Below are positions 41,169 through 44,477 of a stretch of 44,477 bases of DNA, piece by piece (within the stretch, counting starts at the first letter, position 1; each line of letters opens with the position of its first letter). The notes below the pieces were generated by a model. That model made no database searches and was not told the origin of the DNA. It saw only the letters and a list, made by a program, of their open reading frames with translations. Made by a program: the position numbers and the translations under genes. The stretch comes from UBA940 sp964464465 (GTDB taxonomy: Bacteria; Bacteroidota; Bacteroidia; Bacteroidales; Rikenellaceae): assembly GCA_964464465.1 (NCBI GenBank), contig CAYXGF010000005.1, positions 1 through 44,477 of the forward strand, in the 5' to 3' direction.

Positions 41169-42076
41169 TGAACCCGAAGCTCACAATCGCAATAGCGACG
41201 TACAACCGGGGCCAGGCTCTAAGGCGAACGCTCGACTCTCTGGCGGCGATGGATGCGAAGAAGCCGGAGTGGGAACTTCTCGTAATAAACAACAACTGCA
41301 CCGACTCCACGGAGAGCGTATTCGCGCATTTCGCCGCGCTCAACCCCGACATCGACGCCCGCATGGTACTCGAACCAAACCAGGGATTGTCCCACGCACG
41401 GAACCGCGGGGTAGCCGAGGCTCGCGGCCGGTACATCGCGCTTATCGACGACGATGTGGAGATAAACGCATCGTTCGCAACGGCGTATATCGATTTTTTC
41501 GAGAAAAATCCCGATGCCGCAGCAGGCGGAGGAAAGGTCATTCCTCTCTACGAGACACAGCGGCCGGAATGGATGAGCCGCTACACCGAAAGACCGATTG
41601 CAGGAACGATAGACATGGGCCAGAAGCCCCGCATATTCGGGCGCGGATATCCGACAGGCGCCAACATGGCTTTCCGAACCGACGCGCTGTGCGAAATCGG
41701 AGGATTCGACACGTCGCTCGGACGCAACGGAGGAAACCTGATGGGAGGAGAGGAGAAAGACCTGTTCGCCCGCATGAAAAAGAGCGGCGGAAAGATATAT
41801 TACGTTCCGGGGGCAGAGGTGCTGCACATAATTCCGGAATCCAAACTCTCGCCGCAATACTTCCTGCGCGTGGCGCACATGTGCGGACGCAGCGAGCGGG
41901 TGCGGACTATGTCCGTTTCGAGAATATCATATGCGAAAGCGGTCGTACGCGAGATTTTCAAATGGTGCGCCACGGCGGTTCTGGCGGCTGCATACACAGC
42001 GGCAGGGCACCCGGCAAAGGCAAAGGCGCTGACGGCAATGCGAAAAGAGATTTCGCGCGGATTGCTGGGTCGCTAA
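41168..42076 (+). CDS. Glycosyltransferase family 2
   Basis: A 302-residue GT-A enzyme. Motifs: LTIAIATYNRGQALRRTLDSL, WELLVINNNCTDST, NQGLSHARNRGVAEARGRYIALIDDDVEIN with the DDD metal site, GANMAFRTDALCEIGGFD and GGEEKDLFARMKKSG, where EE/D forms the catalytic-base loop. A short hydrophobic stretch near the C-terminus (KWCATAVLAAAYTAA) may touch the membrane. The ATG at 41168 overlaps the nuclease stop codon by one base (TAATG), so translation is coupled. Confidence 0.92.
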   Translation: MNPKLTIAIATYNRGQALRRTLDSLAAMDAKKPEWELLVINNNCTDSTESVFAHFAALNPDIDARMVLEPNQGLSHARNRGVAEARGRYIALIDDDVEINASFATAYIDFFEKNPDAAAGGGKVIPLYETQRPEWMSRYTERPIAGTIDMGQKPRIFGRGYPTGANMAFRTDALCEIGGFDTSLGRNGGNLMGGEEKDLFARMKKSGGKIYYVPGAEVLHIIPESKLSPQYFLRVAHMCGRSERVRTMSVSRISYAKAVVREIFKWCATAVLAAAYTAAGHPAKAKALTAMRKEISRGLLGR

Positions 42077-42231
42077 ATACACCGCCACAGCTGCCATACA
42101 TCACTCACGGGGAGGGGCATACTTTTCAACTGCAAAACAAAATTGTCCGGGATGCAGCGTGCACAGCAATGCAGGTATCCACTGTATGGAGACTGCAACC
42201 AGCACGGTACCAAAGAGCAGCAAGAATTCGT

Positions 42232-42303
42232 CCGAAAATACTTCGCCTCGGCATCACGGGTCGAAGCGTTTTTGTTCCATGGCTCCGCTTAACCGTATAT
42301 TTG
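42232..42303 (+). repeat. Repeat family 2, thyA-distal unit
   Basis: Runs from CCGAAAATACTTCGCCTCGG to CCGTATATTTG. It matches the rmuC-distal unit (24625-24694) at both ends. Confidence 0.75.
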
Positions 42304-42310
42304 GCCGTCG

Positions 42311-42379
42311 CCGAAAATACGCCGCCTCGCCAAAACTGCAAATAAATTTGCTTTTGCGTGCTCCTTATTCGTATATTTG
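42311..42379 (+). repeat. Repeat family 2, thyA-proximal unit
   Basis: Runs from CCGAAAATACGCCGCCTCG through TTTGCTTTTGCG to CGTATATTTG, 79 bases after the first unit. It matches the rmuC-proximal unit, including the TTGCTTTTGC block and the final TATATTTG. Confidence 0.8.
42347..42379 (+). promoter_or_regulatory. Promoter of thyA, inside the repeat
   Basis: TTTG at 42347-42350, a 21-base spacer and TATATTTG at 42372-42379, an exact TAnnTTTG, 17 bases before the ATG. Confidence 0.72.
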
Positions 42380-42396
42380 TAAAAATATTTTTCCCG

Positions 42397-43191
42397 ATGA
42401 AACAGTATTTGGACCTGCTCGACAAGATATTGAACGAAGGTACCGTAAAAACGGACAGAACCGGAACCGGGACCAAAAGCATATTCGGATATCAGATGAG
42501 ATTCGACCTCGCGCAGGGATTCCCCGCCCTGACAACCAAAAAGCTGCATATGAAATCAATCATATACGAGCTGCTGTGGTTCCTGCGCGGAGACACGAAC
42601 ATAAAGTACCTGAACGACCACGGCGTAACGATATGGGACGAGTGGGCTGACGCCGACGGAAACCTTGGGCACGTATACGGATACCAGTGGCGCAGCTGGC
42701 CAGCAAAGAACGGCACGGGAATAGACCAGATCGCTCAGGTGGTAGACCAGATAAAACGCTCGCCCGACTCCCGACGTCTTATCGTCAGCGCATGGAATCC
42801 GGCCGAAATAGACGAGATGGCTCTCCCGCCGTGTCATGCCCTGTTTCAGTTCTATGTAGCTGACGGACGGCTGTCGTGTCAGCTGTATCAGCGCAGCGGC
42901 GACGTATTTCTCGGGGTACCATTCAACATTGCGTCATACGCCCTGCTCACACTGATGACGGCACAGGCAACGGGACTCGCTCCGGGAGAATTCGTCCACA
43001 CGCTCGGCGACGCACATCTGTACCTGAACCATACGGAACAGGCGCGCACGCAGCTGGAACGCACTCCGCGCCCCCTGCCGACAATGAAACTCAATCCGGA
43101 TATAAAATCGGTTTTCGACTTCCGGTACGAAGATTTCACCCTGGAAGGCTACGACCCATATCCGACAATCAAAGCCCCGATTGCGGTGTAA
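42397..43191 (+). CDS. thyA: Thymidylate synthase
   Basis: A 264-residue ThyA, which methylates dUMP using methylene-tetrahydrofolate. Motifs: DRTGTGTKSIFGYQMRFDL (phosphate-binding Arg), LHMKSIIYELLWFLRGDTN, WDEWADADGNLGHVYGYQWR, DSRRLIVSAWNP, LPPCHALFQFYV with the catalytic Cys, and SGDVFLGVPFNIASYALL. Length equals the E. coli enzyme. The start is the ATG at 42397. The DpnI-like gene follows after four bases, then folA, so the folate cycle genes share one unit. Confidence 0.97.
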   Translation: MKQYLDLLDKILNEGTVKTDRTGTGTKSIFGYQMRFDLAQGFPALTTKKLHMKSIIYELLWFLRGDTNIKYLNDHGVTIWDEWADADGNLGHVYGYQWRSWPAKNGTGIDQIAQVVDQIKRSPDSRRLIVSAWNPAEIDEMALPPCHALFQFYVADGRLSCQLYQRSGDVFLGVPFNIASYALLTLMTAQATGLAPGEFVHTLGDAHLYLNHTEQARTQLERTPRPLPTMKLNPDIKSVFDFRYEDFTLEGYDPYPTIKAPIAV

Positions 43192-43195
43192 AACA

Positions 43196-43969
43196 ATGAA
43201 TCTGCAACTTGACACAGCCGCCGGCACGCAATATAAAAGTACGGCTCAACGTATGCGTGTGATAACTGAGAAATGGGTAGCCGACAATATGTTTTGTCCT
43301 GTATGCGGACAAAACATATTGTTTCAATACGAAAACAACAAACCGGTAGCGGATTTCTATTGCAGTGGATGCATGTCGGATTTCGAGCTAAAAAGCAAGA
43401 CCACTTCACATCCGGAATCCGTAACCAAATTTACAGACGGCGCATACGACACAATGATACGAAGAATAACCGGACTGAACAATCCGACATTCATATTCAT
43501 GACTCACAACACATACAGTATCTCAAATTTGTTCGTAGTGCCGAATTATTTCTTTACGCCGGCAATAATAGAGAAACGCAAACCTCTTTCCGATAATGCA
43601 CGAAGAGCCGGCTGGACTGGTTGCAACATAAATACGGCAGATATCCCAGAAAGCGGGAAAATTTACATAGTCAAAGACTCGTCGGTAATGGACAGAACCT
43701 CCGTACTGCTGAAATACAGACATGTACAACCGCTTAAAAATGTTGGACTAACAGAAAGGGGATGGCTCGCGGACATATTGAAGTGTGTAGACAAAATACC
43801 AAACAAAAGTTTCTCTATCAAAGATATATACGCATTCGAAAACGAACTGAAAACCAAACATCCTGAGAACCATTTTGTAAAAGAAAAAATCAGACAGCAG
43901 TTGCAGACGCTCAGAGACAAAGGGTTATTAGAATTTTCAAGCAGAGGATATTACAGAAAAACAATATGA
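43196..43969 (+). CDS. dpnI: DpnI-like methyl-directed restriction endonuclease
   Basis: A 257-residue homologue of DpnI (254 residues), the type IIM enzyme that cuts GATC only when adenine is methylated. The catalytic PD-(D/E)XK residues keep DpnI numbering: Asp53, Glu64 and Lys66 in VADFYCSGCMSDFELKSK, between zinc cysteines 34, 37, 56 and 59. Also shared are FENNRPVADFYC-like (YENNKPVADFYC), DGAYDTMIRR, IIEKRKPLSDNARRAGWTGCNI and the C-terminal winged helix ending in KEKIRQQLQTLRDKGLLEFSSRGYYRK. All key residues are present. It lies between thyA and folA with no partner methylase in view and has lower GC than both. Confidence 0.93.
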   Translation: MNLQLDTAAGTQYKSTAQRMRVITEKWVADNMFCPVCGQNILFQYENNKPVADFYCSGCMSDFELKSKTTSHPESVTKFTDGAYDTMIRRITGLNNPTFIFMTHNTYSISNLFVVPNYFFTPAIIEKRKPLSDNARRAGWTGCNINTADIPESGKIYIVKDSSVMDRTSVLLKYRHVQPLKNVGLTERGWLADILKCVDKIPNKSFSIKDIYAFENELKTKHPENHFVKEKIRQQLQTLRDKGLLEFSSRGYYRKTI

Positions 43970-44448
43970 CAAGCATTATAGCAGCGGTGGCACGAGGGGG
44001 TGTCATAGGCGGAGGAAATACACTTCTATGGCACATATCGGAGGATTTGCGAAGATTCAAGGCCATAACCGATGGACATGCGGTAATCATGGGACGGCTA
44101 ACGTTCGAATCGCTCGGCCGGCCGCTGCCCAACCGCACCAACATCGTAATAACCCGCAACGGCGAATTCCGGGCTGAGGGTTGCCTGCGCGCGGAATCGA
44201 TAGAACAGGCAATAGAGATGGCGGGACCGGAGCAGGAGGCTTTCATAATAGGAGGCGGACAGATTTACAGGCAGGCGATGCCGCTGGCTGACAGGCTATA
44301 CATAACGTATGTGGATGCGGAATACGAGGGCGACACCTTCTTTCCTCAGGTGGACACATCGGTATGGCGGAAGACGAAAAGCGAGTATCACGCAAGAGGC
44401 GACAAGTACCCGCACCCGTTCGAATTCACGGAATGGGTGAGAAAATAA
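43966..44448 (+). CDS. folA: Dihydrofolate reductase
   Basis: A 160-residue DHFR, which regenerates tetrahydrofolate after thymidylate synthesis. Motifs: SIIAAVARGGVIGGGNTLLWHISEDLRRFKAIT with the WHISEDL acidic catalytic position (Glu in SED), VIMGRLTFESLGRPLPNRTNIVITR, AFIIGGGQIYRQAMPLADRLYITYV and DTFFPQVD. Its ATG overlaps the dpnI-like stop by four bases (ATGA). The 29 bases after the stop codon hold nothing recognisable. Confidence 0.97.
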   Translation: MTSIIAAVARGGVIGGGNTLLWHISEDLRRFKAITDGHAVIMGRLTFESLGRPLPNRTNIVITRNGEFRAEGCLRAESIEQAIEMAGPEQEAFIIGGGQIYRQAMPLADRLYITYVDAEYEGDTFFPQVDTSVWRKTKSEYHARGDKYPHPFEFTEWVRK

Positions 44449-44477
44449 GTATTTATACCCACCGCAAATAGGCTGAA

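Larger units (their letters stand above)
42077..42396. other. Intergenic region of 320 bp before thyA
   Basis: The first 155 bases show no recognisable feature or terminator. The second half is a tandem pair of repeat family 2 ending in the thyA promoter. No gene seen. Confidence 0.65.

Noticed and set aside
1..44477. CRISPR array, prophage or insertion sequence
   Set aside because: I saw no regularly spaced direct repeats with unique spacers, no transposase or integrase frame and no phage structural genes. The tandem units found are only two per locus.

Overview
The window looks like a chromosome segment of a Bacteroidota bacterium, most likely order Bacteroidales and possibly Rikenellaceae/Alistipes-like (the family placement is inference). 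Reasons: promoters of the form TTTG-N19-21-TAnnTTTG, weak or absent Shine-Dalgarno sequences, a NVEALA-like exported peptide next to a 6-bladed beta-propeller lipoprotein, a Bacteroidetes-type choloylglycine hydrolase, fairly high GC in most genes and AT-rich intergenic gaps.

Layout. (1) 1-1080: start of dnaK (minus), a small HTH-like protein, tRNA-Ser(UGA). (2) 1092-9967, all minus: surface-polysaccharide genes. These are a GT-C membrane glycosyltransferase, a GtrA flippase and a UDP-galactopyranose-mutase-like flavoprotein, then fnlB-fnlC-wbuB-wecA-like-wbuC, an N-acetyl-L-fucosamine module lacking fnlA here. (3) 10410-12852, plus: an exported choloylglycine hydrolase (bile salt hydrolase/penicillin V acylase family) and an MFS transporter. 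(4) 12818-21993, minus: a nitrogen-scavenging operon, ureA-ureB-ureC-ureE-ureF-ureG-ureD, a urea channel and a nickel ECF-type transporter nikMN-nikQ-nikO. It encodes urea entry, nickel entry, the enzyme and its maturation factors. (5) 22222-24521: crcB and a hexapeptide acetyltransferase (plus), rmuC (minus). (6) 24755-26969, minus: an AT-richer three-gene exported cassette (small Cys/Gly-rich peptide, beta-propeller lipoprotein, CxxC thioredoxin-like lipoprotein). (7) 27336-32380, plus: rpe, ABC-F ATPase, flavin reductase, rlmB, M20 deacylase. (8) 32396-32795: an unidentified structured RNA candidate on the minus strand. (9) 32936-37236, minus: ispD, PH-domain protein, lpxK, pnp, ssb, recO. 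(10) 37305-37377: initiator tRNA. (11) 37690-42076, plus: a Stealth phosphotransferase, two GT2 glycosyltransferases and an exported DNA/RNA non-specific nuclease. (12) 42397-44448, plus: thyA, a DpnI-like methyl-directed restriction enzyme and folA, tightly coupled.

The most notable items are the dpnI homologue lodged without a scar between thyA and folA; the roughly 400-nt structured RNA candidate upstream of recO; and a ~70-bp repeat, present as tandem pairs in front of rmuC and thyA, each pair ending in what looks like the promoter of the downstream gene. A second dispersed repeat (~100 bp, two copies) and the peptide/propeller/thioredoxin-like cassette also merit attention.
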